A stretch of DNA of 64,000 nucleotides. It comes from Tenericutes bacterium MO-XQ. GTDB lineage: Bacteria > Bacillota_I > Bacilli_A > Acholeplasmatales > Acholeplasmataceae. The notes under the pieces were generated by a model. That model searched no databases, was not told the origin of the DNA, and was given only the letters and a program-made list of their open reading frames with translations. Positions 43,246 to 52,400 of the stretch are shown here, piece after piece. The translations under genes and the position numbers were made by a program. Every line of letters begins with the position of its first letter. Position 1 is the stretch's first letter. The DNA is taken from NCBI GenBank assembly GCA_002838185.1, contig CP017948.1, positions 1,736,001-1,800,000 of the forward strand, read 5' to 3'.

Positions 43246-44580
43246 TTAATAATTTCTTGATGACTTAGATTTTGAATATTTATCATAATATTTCTTTTTT
43301 GATTTCGTTTTTTGATAAGGTGCTTCTTTTTTATTTTTATCTGTTGAGTAAGCTTTTTTTCTTGTGTTTTTTGATCCACGTTTTGATTCATTCCCTTTTT
43401 GAGCTTTAATGATTTTTAATTCATTTTTTGTTTCATTCACTCTAATGGTTGTATGAAAAGGCTGATCTTGGATTACAGGAATTTTAATTTGATTTGTTTT
43501 TTCTATTGCTCTTAATAAATATGCTTCATCTTGAGAACAAAAGGAAATGGCAATTCCGGTTTTTTTAGCTCTACCTGTTCTACCGATTCTATGTACATAG
43601 GTTTCTGGTGATTCTGGTAGATCATAGTTGATAACATGCGATAAGTCATCCACATCAATTCCACGTGCTGCAATATCTGTAGCAACCAAAACTCTTAACT
43701 TTTTGGATTTAAAATTGTTCAAAGCTTTTTGTCTCATGTTTTGTGATTTATTGCCATGAATAGCGTCTGCCTTAACGCCATATGATAATAATTCTTTAAC
43801 TAATTTGTTTGCCCCATGTTTAGTTCTTGTGAAAACTAAAACAGAGGCCATTTTAGGGTTAACTAGCAAATCTATAAGTAAATTTGTTTTATCTTTTTTA
43901 GTAACATAATATAAGTTATGCTCAATGATATCGAGCATCGCTTCCGGTGGTGTGATTTCAATTCTTGTAGGATTTATTAAAAGCTCATTAGCAAAAGCTA
44001 ATATTTCTTTTGGTAAAGTTGCTGAAAACATCATCGTTTGATGCATGTTTTTAACATAGGATACTATTTTTCTAACATCCTTGATAAATCCCATGTCCAA
44101 CATATGATCTGCTTCATCTAAAACCAAATATTTAACAAAATCTAATTTGACTAATCCTTGATTAATTAAATCTAATAATCTACCTGGTGTAGCAACTAAT
44201 ATATCTACACCTTTTCTTAAAGCAATCTCTTGACCTCTTTGTGATACTCCACCATAAATCACTTCTGTTTTCAAACCCATATTTTTAGAGTACCCTCTAA
44301 AACTATCTTTGATTTGTTCAGCCAATTCTCTTGTTGGTGCTAAAACTAAGGCTCTAATATATTTTTTATCATATGGTAATTTGTCTTGATATAGTCCTTG
44401 TATGATTGGTATTGAAAAAGCCGCTGTTTTACCGGTTCCTGTTTGTGCACTTGCGAGCACATCTTTTTGGTTTAAAAGCACAGGAATTGCCTGTTCTTGA
44501 ATCGGTGAAGGTATATCATAACCTTCTTGTTCAACTGCTTTTAGTATTTCTGGGATAATTCCTAATTTATTAAATGACAT
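43246..44580 (-). CDS. DEAD-box RNA helicase, CshA/RhlE type
   Basis: The 444-aa helicase has all core motifs: Q motif IPSPIQEQAIP, motif I ASAQTGTGKTAAF, PTRELAEQI, DEAD in LDEADHMLDMGF, SATLP, TRTKHGANKL, TDIAARGIDVDD and HRIGRTGRA. The C-terminal 65 residues are a basic Lys/Ser-rich tail typical of RNA-binding extensions. It probably remodels mRNA or rRNA, including at low temperature. AAGGAG precedes the ATG. Its leader contains a terminator-like hairpin, which suggests regulated readthrough. Confidence 0.94.
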   Translation of the reverse strand: MSFNKLGIIPEILKAVEQEGYDIPSPIQEQAIPVLLNQKDVLASAQTGTGKTAAFSIPIIQGLYQDKLPYDKKYIRALVLAPTRELAEQIKDSFRGYSKNMGLKTEVIYGGVSQRGQEIALRKGVDILVATPGRLLDLINQGLVKLDFVKYLVLDEADHMLDMGFIKDVRKIVSYVKNMHQTMMFSATLPKEILAFANELLINPTRIEITPPEAMLDIIEHNLYYVTKKDKTNLLIDLLVNPKMASVLVFTRTKHGANKLVKELLSYGVKADAIHGNKSQNMRQKALNNFKSKKLRVLVATDIAARGIDVDDLSHVINYDLPESPETYVHRIGRTGRAKKTGIAISFCSQDEAYLLRAIEKTNQIKIPVIQDQPFHTTIRVNETKNELKIIKAQKGNESKRGSKNTRKKAYSTDKNKKEAPYQKTKSKKKYYDKYSKSKSSRNY

Positions 44581-44607
44581 CTTTTCTCCTTGTGTCCGCT
44601 TTTTAAT

Positions 44608-44664
44608 GAATAAATAATATTTATTCCATAAAAAAAAGCGTTGTATTAAAGCTAAACAACGCTT
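44608..44664 (-). promoter_or_regulatory. leader terminator/attenuator upstream of the helicase gene
   Basis: In minus-strand RNA a perfect 9-bp stem AAGCGTTGT / ACAACGCTT (44664-44636) is followed by eight Ts, a full intrinsic terminator 50-60 bases before the helicase start. A perfect 19-bp palindrome GAATAAATAATATTTATTC (44608-44626) follows. Upstream GAAGCTAT could pair with TAGCTT in the hairpin loop. This fits attenuation of helicase expression. Confidence 0.6.
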
Positions 44665-44833
44665 ATAAACTTCTTTGTTAAGTTTGCGGTATATAACTAT
44701 AGCTTCTCTTATTTATGTATTTAGAAGCATACTTATCATATCATAAATATTCATATAATACAATTGTTTCATTTGATATAAAAAATACATTGCATAATAG
44801 AGAAAAATACTTTATAATTAAATTAACTTAATA

Positions 44834-44992
44834 AGAATTGTTGGTGTATTTTAAATACATAACAGGGAATCAAGTTAATTGCTTGAGCTGTCCCAGCAAC
44901 CGTGATACAGACGAAATGCAAATAACCACTGCTTATAGCGGGAAGGTGCATAGTAGGATGAAGTTTAGCCGGTAGACCTACCAATAAATTCT
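44834..44992 (+). ncRNA. adenosylcobalamin (cobalamin) riboswitch
   Basis: Highly conserved elements are in order: GGGAATC (44875 region), GAGCTGTCCCAGCAACCGTGAT, ACCACTG, GGGAAGGTGC, AGTAGGATGAAGTTTAGCC and GGTAGACC, the B12-box region. P1 closes with AGAATT-TTGGT (44834-44845) against ACCAA-AATTCT (44980-44992). The downstream genes are vitamin-uptake-like, as expected. It should switch off when cobalamin is bound. Confidence 0.93.
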
Positions 44993-45008
44993 AATGAGTA
45001 ACAGTCTT

Positions 45009-45075
45009 CTGGGATCAAAGAGTGTAAATAACTTCTTTTTTGTTATTTGCCGTGTCCCAGTGACATGGTTTTTTT
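45009..45075 (+). terminator. riboswitch expression platform: antiterminator and terminator
   Basis: The terminator stem CCGTGTC / GACATGG (45050-45056, 45062-45068) is followed by seven Ts. CTGGGA (45009-45014) can pair with TCCCAG (45055-45060), which would break that stem; a helper hairpin AAATAAC / GTTATTT sits between. This is the switch downstream of the aptamer. Confidence 0.8.
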
Positions 45076-45097
45076 ATACTAAAAAGAGGAGATTTGA

Positions 45098-46537
45098 ATG
45101 ATGAAAAAGACCTTAGTTTTACTGCTTGTTGTTTTAAGTGTTCTTACACTTGCTGGGTGTCAAGATGGAGAACAAGAGGTTACTGATACGGTAAAACCTG
45201 TAATCAGTGGCACACATGATGTTAACTTAGTTTTAGGAGATGAAGCTCCAAACTGGCTAGAAGGTATAACCGCAACTGATGATGTTGATGGGGATATCAA
45301 TGTAGATGTCGATGCTTCTGATGTTAATTTAGAAGTTGCTGGTATGTATGATGTGATCTACACCGCTACTGATGAAGCGGGTAATACAGAAACAGTAACA
45401 ATTAAAGTTACTATTAATGATCCAGAAGTTGACGCATTTTATGTTTCACTTACTAGTTTAGAAGGTACTGAACTGATGAATGAAACCATTGAGTTTGATG
45501 CTGATTTAGAAACACCAATTGTTGAACTCATTGATGGTGTTATTGATTTAGATTACACTGTTTTTGATTTTGGAACGATGATTAATGGTGTTGATGGACA
45601 TTATCCAAAAGAGTATGGCGCAAGCAATAACTACTACTACCAAATCATAGTTGATGGCACACCAATCATGACAGGACTTGATCAAGTTGTTTATCAAGAT
45701 GATATGACGATTGAATTTGTGGAAACTTCTACATTATCAGAACTAGACCAACAAGTTGATGATTTTATTTATGATTTTATTGATAATCATATGGATAGTT
45801 ATCTGATTGATCAAGGCCCAGATTATTATGTGTTAACTGCTGCATATCAGCTTTATCAAAAGGGCTATATCACAACAAATATTACTGAATCCTATGTCTA
45901 TGATCCAGTAGAAATAACAAATGCTTATCTTTCTGATTTAACTGTAGGTCAAATATTAAGACTCGCATTATTTATGAAAGTTGAGGGATGGGATTTAACG
46001 CCTGTTAAAGATTATCTTTTGACACTTGAAGTGACCAATCCTTATGAAATAACTTCTTACTTACAAGCACTCATGATTGTTGGTGAAACAAATGAAACAA
46101 TTGCTTTAGAACTTATCCAAAATGACTTTTTAGATCCAGATTTTGTGGGTATGTCTTATAGTGCACTCTATGGATATGATTCAATTACAGGTTTTGATAC
46201 ATACTTAACTGATTCATATGCTTACTTAAGTGCTGCTTTATCTGAAGACGGCATTGTTTCTTGGGGAAATGCAAATGCAGCATCTACTGCAACCATCATC
46301 TTAGGACTTGTTGCTCAAGGCATCAATCCTGAGGATGAAGCCTATCAAACAAACGCTGTAGGTCTTGTTGAAGCACTTATGGCTTATGAATCAGATGGAG
46401 CATTCAAATGGATGTTGACTGACGAAAATGCTGATTTAATGTTTTCAACACCACAAGCATTTAACGCACTAGTTGCATATAAACTCTCAAGGGATGTTTG
46501 GGGATTTCCAGCAACGCATTTATTTGACTTAGATTAA
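45098..46537 (+). CDS. transcobalamin-like corrinoid-binding lipoprotein
   Basis: The 479-aa protein is a lipoprotein (lipobox LTLAGC, Cys 22). After it comes a DUF5011-type Ig-like domain at about residues 28-108 (VISGTHDVNLVLGDEAP, TDDVDGD). A DUF4430 beta domain, the fold of the transcobalamin C-terminus, covers about 110-205 (NNYYYQIIVDGTPIMTG). The last 270 residues are helical in repeats like an alpha/alpha barrel (TAAYQLYQKGY, then SYLQALMIVG, ATIILGLVAQGINP). In vertebrate transcobalamin the alpha barrel precedes the beta domain; here the order is reversed. A cobalamin riboswitch controls the gene, strongly supporting corrinoid capture at the cell surface. Confidence 0.82.
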   Translation: MMKKTLVLLLVVLSVLTLAGCQDGEQEVTDTVKPVISGTHDVNLVLGDEAPNWLEGITATDDVDGDINVDVDASDVNLEVAGMYDVIYTATDEAGNTETVTIKVTINDPEVDAFYVSLTSLEGTELMNETIEFDADLETPIVELIDGVIDLDYTVFDFGTMINGVDGHYPKEYGASNNYYYQIIVDGTPIMTGLDQVVYQDDMTIEFVETSTLSELDQQVDDFIYDFIDNHMDSYLIDQGPDYYVLTAAYQLYQKGYITTNITESYVYDPVEITNAYLSDLTVGQILRLALFMKVEGWDLTPVKDYLLTLEVTNPYEITSYLQALMIVGETNETIALELIQNDFLDPDFVGMSYSALYGYDSITGFDTYLTDSYAYLSAALSEDGIVSWGNANAASTATIILGLVAQGINPEDEAYQTNAVGLVEALMAYESDGAFKWMLTDENADLMFSTPQAFNALVAYKLSRDVWGFPATHLFDLD

Positions 46538-46556
46538 ACAAAAAAGGAGGACTCTC

Positions 46557-47021
46557 ATGAAACCTATTGTATTAAAAATCATTTTAACGATTACAGTCCT
46601 CCTTTTTGGCTTTTTAATTATTGAATTTGTTTTCGATAGAGATTTGATTCATGAAGCCGGAGACATTGAACTGATCATCATGGATGAAAATCAGGAAGTA
46701 TTATTTCATGAAATCCTTCCTTATGAAGAAAATAAATCATTTTTTGATATTTTAAATGAACGTTTTACATTAACGTGTGCAAATCAATTTTATCAACCTG
46801 ATAATACTTGTTCTTTTAAATTCAATGTGATGGGACAAGAAAATCATGTGGTTTTCGGCATTAAATCTGAAGATTTTGAAGTGATGACAGACTGGGACAA
46901 TACTTTCTTAAATATTGAGATTTATGATGGAGAAAACTTTATTGATGCTAATCAAGGATTTGATATGATTGAACTCGATAAAGTAGATAAGATAAGAATC
47001 GTTATCGATGATGCGAGGTAG
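46557..47021 (+). CDS. membrane-anchored DUF4430-like protein of the cobalamin operon
   Basis: This 154-aa protein has a single N-terminal helix (residues 7-25) that anchors it outside the membrane, followed by a beta-rich domain. The order LIIMDENQEVLFHEILPYEENKS, SFFDILNERF and later NLN-like DGENFIDANQGFDMI resembles DUF4430, as in the preceding gene. No lipobox Cys is present. It probably helps hold or hand over the corrinoid to the ECF transporter. GGAGG lies before the ATG, and the next gene follows after five bases. The domain call is moderate. Confidence 0.65.
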   Translation: MKPIVLKIILTITVLLFGFLIIEFVFDRDLIHEAGDIELIIMDENQEVLFHEILPYEENKSFFDILNERFTLTCANQFYQPDNTCSFKFNVMGQENHVVFGIKSEDFEVMTDWDNTFLNIEIYDGENFIDANQGFDMIELDKVDKIRIVIDDAR

Positions 47022-47026
47022 ATGAA

Positions 47027-47584
47027 ATGAAGCTTACTCAAAAAAAGACAATTAAAGATTTAACAATTGTTGTGGTCGCAGCCTCAATTCTTTTTGTACA
47101 ACAACTTGCATTATCATTTATTCCAAACGTTCAGTTTTCTATACTACTTGTTGTTTTATATACGAGAGTCTTAGGATTTAAAAAAACAATGATGATTGTA
47201 ACCATTCATGTGATTGCAGTCAATTTATTCTCACCAATGGGTCCTGTATCGCCAGTACTCATGCCTGCAATGTATTTAGCTTGGATTTTAATTCCTATAC
47301 TACTTACCACAGTGCTCAAAAAACTCAATTCTGCGATTTCATTATCGATATTTGGATTTTTCTACGGGTTTATCTATGGTTGGATATTTATACCATTTAC
47401 AGTGTGGTTTTTAGATAGTCCATTCTTACCCTATTTAATCTGGGATATACCTTTTGAAATCATTATGGCGATTTCAAACATGTTATCGATATTATGGTTA
47501 TATGATCCACTTAAAAAAGCGCTGATTCATCAACTTGATCAGACGCATCATAAACATATAGAAAAATCCTCAGCAACCAGCTGA
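47027..47584 (+). CDS. ECF transporter S component, probably for cobalamin
   Basis: The 185-aa protein has about six membrane helices and the layout of ECF S components: a short N-terminus, a helix near residue 15-40, GFKKTMMIVTIHVIAVNLFSPMG near 55, then paired helices ending in a basic tail. It gives substrate specificity to a shared EcfAA'T energising module, which is not in this window. The riboswitch and two DUF4430 proteins in its operon point to a corrinoid. The last codons lie inside the terminator stem (stop at 47582-47584). Confidence 0.75.
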   Translation: MKLTQKKTIKDLTIVVVAASILFVQQLALSFIPNVQFSILLVVLYTRVLGFKKTMMIVTIHVIAVNLFSPMGPVSPVLMPAMYLAWILIPILLTTVLKKLNSAISLSIFGFFYGFIYGWIFIPFTVWFLDSPFLPYLIWDIPFEIIMAISNMLSILWLYDPLKKALIHQLDQTHHKHIEKSSATS

Positions 47585-47594
47585 GGATTTTCTT
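47563..47594. terminator. bidirectional terminator overlapping the ECF S stop codon
   Basis: A perfect 12-bp stem AAAATCCTCAGC / GCTGAGGATTTT with an AACCA loop spans the end of the S-component gene. The opposite gene ends at 47594. Confidence 0.9.
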
Positions 47595-48472
47595 TATACG
47601 AATATTTCTTGATATATTTCATAGAATTTTGTAATCCAATCATACTGTTCTTCGAAAAAACTATGTGCTATGTCCTCTAGGCCTTGAGCTTTTATTATGG
47701 TTGCGATAATCTCATAATGTCTTACAGGAATCATTGCCATCATAAATCTAATCATATCTTGATGAATGAATTTATGTTTTTTTAAAACATTTATTGTATC
47801 CATGACATCTTTACGATTAAGCTTGTTAAAGTTTGTTTGATCAAAATAAGTCATATAATCTACCATAGGACTTAAAATTCCTGAAACATCATAATCAAGT
47901 ATCATAGCGCTTTGCCTATGATCAATGATTATATTACCTGTATGTAAATCCCCGTGACAAAATCCTTTTTTCAGGTGTTTGACTTGATCAAAAAAATAAT
48001 CTCCCATAAGTTTTAACTTATTAGTTTTTATCTGGTCAAAATTTATAGTATCTAGTATTTCTATATATCTATCTATATAAAACAGATGATTTCTTTCAAT
48101 CAGAGAATGAGGATATGAATTCATCAGTTTATGCATTAAAAAAACAGATTCTAAAATAGGTTTTTCATGTTTGTTTTTATCTGCTACCTCTCCTTCAACA
48201 TAATCAAACAAAACACCAGTTTTTCCTTCTAATTGTATAAAAGGTTGGTTTGATAACGTGTTATAAATCTTAGGAGCGGGACCTTGATTTTCATATAAGT
48301 ATCTCATGATACTTACTGAACTTAATGCTGACTCTTTTTCATGACTACGATAAATCTTAAACATATATGATTTATCATTAGATTTTACATGATAAACTTT
48401 TCCAATCATATCTCTAAATAGTTTCATCTCTATGATTGTTATACCATATGCTTTTTCTATTATTTTTTTCAA
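47594..48472 (-). CDS. aminoglycoside/choline/homoserine kinase-like phosphotransferase
   Basis: The 292-aa protein carries the canonical catalytic loop FCHGDLHTGNII near residue 195 and the metal DFG-like ILDYDVSG near 215, so it should be active. The N-lobe has the ATP Lys region KSYMFKIYRSHEKE. Phosphotransferases of this family act on aminoglycosides, choline, thiamine, methylthioribose or homoserine, and nothing in the context settles which. It is separate from the cobalamin operon and convergent with it. Confidence 0.82.
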   Translation of the reverse strand: MKKIIEKAYGITIIEMKLFRDMIGKVYHVKSNDKSYMFKIYRSHEKESALSSVSIMRYLYENQGPAPKIYNTLSNQPFIQLEGKTGVLFDYVEGEVADKNKHEKPILESVFLMHKLMNSYPHSLIERNHLFYIDRYIEILDTINFDQIKTNKLKLMGDYFFDQVKHLKKGFCHGDLHTGNIIIDHRQSAMILDYDVSGILSPMVDYMTYFDQTNFNKLNRKDVMDTINVLKKHKFIHQDMIRFMMAMIPVRHYEIIATIIKAQGLEDIAHSFFEEQYDWITKFYEIYQEIFV

Positions 48473-48534
48473 TCAATCACACTCCTTTCACTTTATAATA
48501 AACACTTGATTACTGTTATTTTGTTCAATCAACA

Positions 48535-48554
48535 TTAATGGGTTAATCCATTAA
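48535..48554. repeat. weak hairpin downstream of the P-loop kinase gene
   Basis: TTAATGG / CCATTAA with a 6-base loop lies just after the stop at 48563 on the minus strand. The T tract is poor. Confidence 0.4.
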
Positions 48555-48562
48555 ATCTCGCT

Positions 48563-49402
48563 TTATATATCAATTTGTTTCATTTGCTCAAACACTTGAT
48601 CATAATCACGATCTAATTCAAACACTTCATAATCTAGACCTAGTTTTTTCATCACTTTTTGTTCTAAGTTTTGGCGATACTTACCATATCTAAGCATGCC
48701 TTCTTTTCCTAGAAAATTGAGTGTTTTTGCAAAATGTGTAGATTCTAAATAAATGACAACCTCGTCGATCCAATCTCTATATTTGTCAGGTTGATCAGTT
48801 CGTCTTTCTTCGATTGTTTTATTGAATATATGTTTAATATTATTTTGATAAATATAGAAAATCGTTGGATTTAACTTTAAAAGCGGTTTTATTAATTTTT
48901 TAAAATAATCAATAATTTCTTCCTTACTTTGATTATAGTTTAAGATTAACTCTGTGATATGGTTTTGCAAGAATATGCACTCAAAAATATAAAGTGTGTC
49001 TCTATCATAGTGGTTGCTAAAATATTCATATCGTTTTAAGTGTGTTTCTAAAAATGTATTTAAATCACTAGTTCTATATATTTCAAAAGACTTCATATCA
49101 TCATAAAATGCTTGACTTACTTCTTCATGTCTCACTCTAGTGTATGCAGTGATGAACTTATCATCTTCTTTTTTTGTTAATCTTAAAATTTCATCTTTTA
49201 ATACTGGATATTTTTTTAAAATATTATCAAATTGATCTTTATCCATAATGGTACACCACGCGAGATCAATCGGATGAAGATCACCTTCAGAAAATTGAAC
49301 AACTCTGATACCCTTTGACTCATAATATTTCTTTAGTTTTTTAGCAAAAGTTGTTTTTCCACTACCAGGTAATCCTTCGATAAATAATAGCTGATGCTTC
49401 AT
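48563..49402 (-). CDS. P-loop kinase/NTPase of unknown substrate
   Basis: The 279-aa protein starts at 49402 behind GAGGTGAA; the in-frame ATG six codons earlier has no site. Walker A is EGLPGSGKTTFAKKL near the start. The middle (EIYRTSDLNTFLETHLKRYEYF) and a later IFECIFLQNHITELIL give a Walker-B-like IFECIFLQN, as in many nucleoside- or sugar-kinase-like P-loop proteins. C-terminal basic segments follow (FLGKEGMLRYGKYRQN). Neither length nor context identifies a substrate, and a kinase role is an inference from the P-loop type. Confidence 0.7.
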   Translation of the reverse strand: MKHQLLFIEGLPGSGKTTFAKKLKKYYESKGIRVVQFSEGDLHPIDLAWCTIMDKDQFDNILKKYPVLKDEILRLTKKEDDKFITAYTRVRHEEVSQAFYDDMKSFEIYRTSDLNTFLETHLKRYEYFSNHYDRDTLYIFECIFLQNHITELILNYNQSKEEIIDYFKKLIKPLLKLNPTIFYIYQNNIKHIFNKTIEERRTDQPDKYRDWIDEVVIYLESTHFAKTLNFLGKEGMLRYGKYRQNLEQKVMKKLGLDYEVFELDRDYDQVFEQMKQIDI

Positions 49403-49471
49403 ATGTTCACCTCGATTCAAAGTTTATCATTATGATACTCTATTTTTCCTATTTTATCAATAAACCAAAAG

Positions 49472-49496
49472 AAAACCGCAATAAATTGCGGTTTTT
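49472..49496 (-). terminator. terminator of the giant lipoprotein pair
   Basis: AAAACCGCAA / TTGCGGTTTT with a TAAA loop directly follows the stop at 49500 on the minus strand, with a T-rich tail. Confidence 0.85.
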
Positions 49497-49499
49497 AAA

Positions 49500-52400
49500 C
49501 TACGGAACATTGATTTCTTCAATATCAATATAGTAGGTTCTAGATTCATTAGCATTCATAGTATAAGTGCCATTAATTAATTGATCTGTTAGATAAAATT
49601 TAATGTTTTGGTAATAAGGATTATCAATGAGTGTTCCATAAAATACCTTCTTATCCATGACGATGCCATCTATAAATCTCTCATAAAAATAATAATTAAT
49701 ACCGTATGAATCTTTATATATGAATTCAACTGTATGAACATCTTTAACATGAGTATAAACACCTATAGTCATTGTTTTTGGACGATAATCTTCGATTGGC
49801 ATCATCGTTCCTATGTCATATAAATCATACTCGATGCTCACGTCATCGCCATAGTAATCGTACAAGACTCGTCTTATCTCAGGATGATCAATTGATGCTT
49901 TCTCTGATACATTGATGACTAAATCTTCTAAACTTTCATTATTGAATTGATACGTGATTTCATAGATTTCTGGAGATCTTTGATCAACATAAATCACTAC
50001 ATCTTGGTTAACTTCAACAATCTCTATATTTTGACTCATCTCTTGATCAGCATATAAGTTAATCACTAAAATATTACTATAATTAAATGGTATCTCATAA
50101 AAATTATAGAGAAATGCTAATGCATTAAATGTATGATCTTCAGTATAACTTATAACAGTGATGATTTCATTCGTGTGAATATCTTTGTAAGTTATATCGT
50201 AGGTTCTTGGCAAAATTGTCTTTATATATATAGTTTGATCTGATGTCATCGTTAATTCATCTACTTCTTCTGTTAATAGTTCATCAGTATAGAGCATAGC
50301 ATCATAATTGAAATAAACTGGGTTTATAAATTTATAGATATCATCAACTACATATGATTGATCAATGATTGCGTTATTTTCTATATAAAGTTCATATGAC
50401 TGATCATCATTCATAAAATCAAATATCACATGGTGATAATTCATCACATTCTTTTTAATATAAATCGTTAGATCATCATCAATGAGTTGTTCAGTTACAG
50501 GCATGGTTAATGCTTCATCTAAAAACATCTCATATGATTCATAAAGTGGATCAACCGTAGATAGATATACGTTAATAATCGCTTTTGATAATCCAAAACT
50601 ATACGGATGCTTCATAACATGCGTTTGATCTAAATCGATATTAATGATTTCTAAAGTAAACACATCATCAAAAACTTCTGCATAAACTTCAATACCATCT
50701 TCAAAATCACCTGTAAATGATCTATCAAATGCATCAGAATCAAATAATCCTAAAAGCACATATCCGTAAGCAGAAACTGTATCTTCAATATATTCTCCTC
50801 TATAATCCACTGCGATGGAATCTATATATGTACTACTAAAAGCATTATATAAGTGCATCGTAAAGGTAACTGGTTCAACAGGCTTGGTTGTTACAAACAG
50901 CTGATAAACACTTTGATCAATGATATCATTATCTAAGACAACTTGTGTTAATCCTTGGTCATAGTAAACTTCATCAATCTCATAATACGTATCAATCTCA
51001 AGTGTTAAGATATCAGACTTAAACAAACTCATATCTTCAAGATTGAAGACAAAAGGTTCATAAGCATCAACAATTTCTCCATCAACCATTTCATATATGC
51101 GAAGTTGTTGTTCTACATTAATCTTAACCCATAACTCCAAATCACTCACCTGATCGCTAGGTACATAAGGTATGGTCATCGCTTCATCTATATATAACCC
51201 TTCAATAAGTTTAGAATCAAATGGTGTATCATAATAATTTGATATAAGATTTGCAATGATACGACTCGTTGGAATATATGAGTAACTGCTTGTAAATGTT
51301 GTATCTTGATTAAAGTGAAGCGTTAATGTTTGTGTCGTTTCTTCTTTTAAATGTACATATAAGTTGATATCTTGAGTTAACTTATCTGTAGGATAATAAA
51401 CATCTAATCCTTCAAGATCATATGATATAAAATCAATCTCATATCTATACGGATTTCTAATGCTAATAACTCTTCCTAAAGGATCATTTTCTAAACCATA
51501 TTGTTTATCGAAATCAAAAATAAAATCACCTGATATAAATTTTATATCCACTTCTAAAGCTTCTTCTTTAGGTTTAGTTACAACATTTAATGACATATCT
51601 CTTGTTACAACAAACGGTGTTCCCAAAGATGATTTGAAGTTAGAGTATTGGATATAATCAATTTCATAAGCTTCAGGTATAAAACTTTCTAAATCATTTT
51701 CTGTGATTTCACTGCCCAACATTGCATCAAATACATATGAATTTCCTAAAACACTAAGTCTTACAGTTCCAAGGTAAACATCATGATAAATCAAACTTAA
51801 ATGAAGATCTTCATTAACTAAAAGCTGATCTTTTACAAAGATAGATCCATCTTTTAAATATCCACTGACTTGATAGACTTCATCCATATAGGGTTCTAAA
51901 TCTATCTTGTCTCCTTGATCATATGCACCTAATATATTTATTTCAATAAACCCATAATTATATGTATTGATTAGACCATCGGATGTAATTTCGTACTCAA
52001 ATTGATCGCCTTGATAAATAAATCTTAGTTGATCATCTATATCACTCACATCAAATGGATAATTACTAAACTGTTCTGTGATATCCATTAATCGATTGGT
52101 GTATATATACATTTTTCCAGTTGTTGTTTGTAGTAATAAATCTCTAGTTTCATTATTGAATTTATAATACTCGATGTCTAAATCGCTAAATACTGTTTCA
52201 GACAAATTAATGATCTGTTGATACGCGTTAAATGAAAAGATTCGGTTTTGATTTGTAATAAAATATCCACCTTTAAGATCAACAAATTGTTCCCCCTCAT
52301 TTAGCATATTGCTCATGTCGACATCATAAAAGATGTCATCCAAGTAAATCATAAAAAATTTTCCATCTGTTGTTAGATATGATAGTGTGTAATTACTAAC

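Noticed and set aside
48535..48554. Terminator for the P-loop kinase gene
   Set aside because: The stem is short and the T tract poor, so it was listed only as a weak hairpin.
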